Part shown: positions 63,756 through 64,000 of the stretch, one piece after another
How positions within the stretch are numbered: the stretch's first letter is position 1
Layout: every line of letters starts with the position of its first letter
Source of the DNA: Bacteroidales bacterium UBA1309
GTDB taxonomy: Bacteria; Bacteroidota; Bacteroidia; Bacteroidales; Dysgonomonadaceae
Assembly (NCBI GenBank): GCA_002307185.1
Contig: DBTT01000054.1
Location: 124,001 to 188,000 of the forward strand
Length of the DNA stretch: 64,000 bases
Direction: 5' to 3'
Position numbers and translations under genes: made by a program
Notes under the pieces: generated by a model
The model's input: the letters and a program-made list of their open reading frames with translations, nothing else
Database searches by the model: none
What the model was told of the DNA's origin: nothing

Positions 63756-64000
63756 ATGGAATACTTTAATCAATTGGAACCGCTTTTGCGCATGTTTTGG
63801 TTTGTAGCAATTCCTGCGAGTATCATCTTCGTTATCCAAACAGTGATGACTTTTCTCGGAACAGATGCACATGACGGTGCTGCTCCCGATTTCGATGGAG
63901 ATTTGGGCGATGCACACGATACCCCTTTTCAACTTTTTTCGTTCCGTAATCTGATTAACTTTCTCATCGGATTCAGTTGGGGAGGTATTTCCTTATACAA
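63756..64000 (+). CDS. Membrane protein, possibly NfeD/flotillin-associated, 3' end cut
   Basis: An ATG at 63756 opens a frame that runs past the window edge (81 codons seen). It starts MEYFNQLEPLLRMFWFVAIP with a membrane helix, then an acidic stretch (GAAPDFDGDLGDAHDT), then FSFRNLINFLIGFSWGG, a second membrane region. This layout resembles NfeD-like partners encoded beside flotillin genes in Bacteroidota. The call is tentative because the OB-fold part would lie beyond the window. Confidence 0.55.
   Translation, partial: MEYFNQLEPLLRMFWFVAIPASIIFVIQTVMTFLGTDAHDGAAPDFDGDLGDAHDTPFQLFSFRNLINFLIGFSWGGISLY

Noticed and set aside
63705..63932. Minus-strand ORF at the window end
   Set aside because: It is antisense to the promoter and start of the plus-strand membrane protein, which has a proper promoter and membrane pattern.

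Overview
The window comes from a Bacteroidota chromosome, most likely of the order Bacteroidales. The evidence is the set of Bacteroidota-type proteins (MaeB with a phosphotransacetylase domain, short PurM, DUF4954, DUF4199, HU-like histone, TraB/GumN, DUF2490), the near absence of Shine-Dalgarno sequences, and repeated promoters of the form TTTG-N19-TAnnTTTG. No rRNA, CRISPR array, transposase or prophage was seen. Most genes lie on the minus strand.

Layout. 0-2.3 kb: a partial XRE regulator behind an AT-rich region with repeated ACAAATGT boxes, then the rpsF-rpsR-rplI operon (minus). 2.4-12 kb: membrane-linked GT2 glycosyltransferase, DUF4199, purM, maeB (plus), a three-gene flavin unit (Lys/Glu-rich protein, ApbE, RnfD/NqrB-like) and glyA. 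12-20.9 kb: dinB, an SDR/AraC/metallo-hydrolase cluster, a large AddB-like PD-(D/E)XK protein and an arsR-arsM pair with a visible operator. 21-31 kb: HU-like protein, def, ruvX, a single-chain restriction-modification enzyme, lptB, ilvE, a sugar nucleotidyltransferase, a frameshifted M48 protease and a GNAT. 31.6-36 kb: hflX-DUF4954-flavin reductase operon and the remains of a type I restriction locus. 36-45 kb: M3 peptidase, gyrB, rpsT, tRNA-Glu(TTC), nnrE/nnrD fusion, GT4 and DedA. 45-51 kb: a complete phosphate uptake operon (porin-pstS-pstC-pstA-pstB-phoU). 51-58.6 kb: a GC-rich tandem repeat, tRNA-Glu(CTC), acyltransferase, TraB/GumN, S9 peptidase, a broken small regulator and NDH-2. 58.8-63.2 kb: an operon of a VTC-type (polyphosphate polymerase-like) protein, DUF4956, DUF2490 barrel and a beta-helix lipoprotein. 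The window ends in a partial membrane protein resembling NfeD-associated proteins.

How the genes work together. The porin, PstSCAB and PhoU form one phosphate import route across both membranes. The VTC-DUF4956-DUF2490-beta-helix operon has one cytosolic/inner-membrane pair, one predicted outer-membrane barrel and one predicted surface lipoprotein, so it reads as an envelope-spanning system of unknown output; this is the best candidate for an undescribed system here. The RnfD-like/ApbE unit looks like a stand-alone flavinylation module, but the RnfD-like protein has lost the usual acceptor threonine. Several broken genes (M48, a small XRE regulator, hsdM) carry lesions at short homopolymers, so both real decay and assembly error must be considered.
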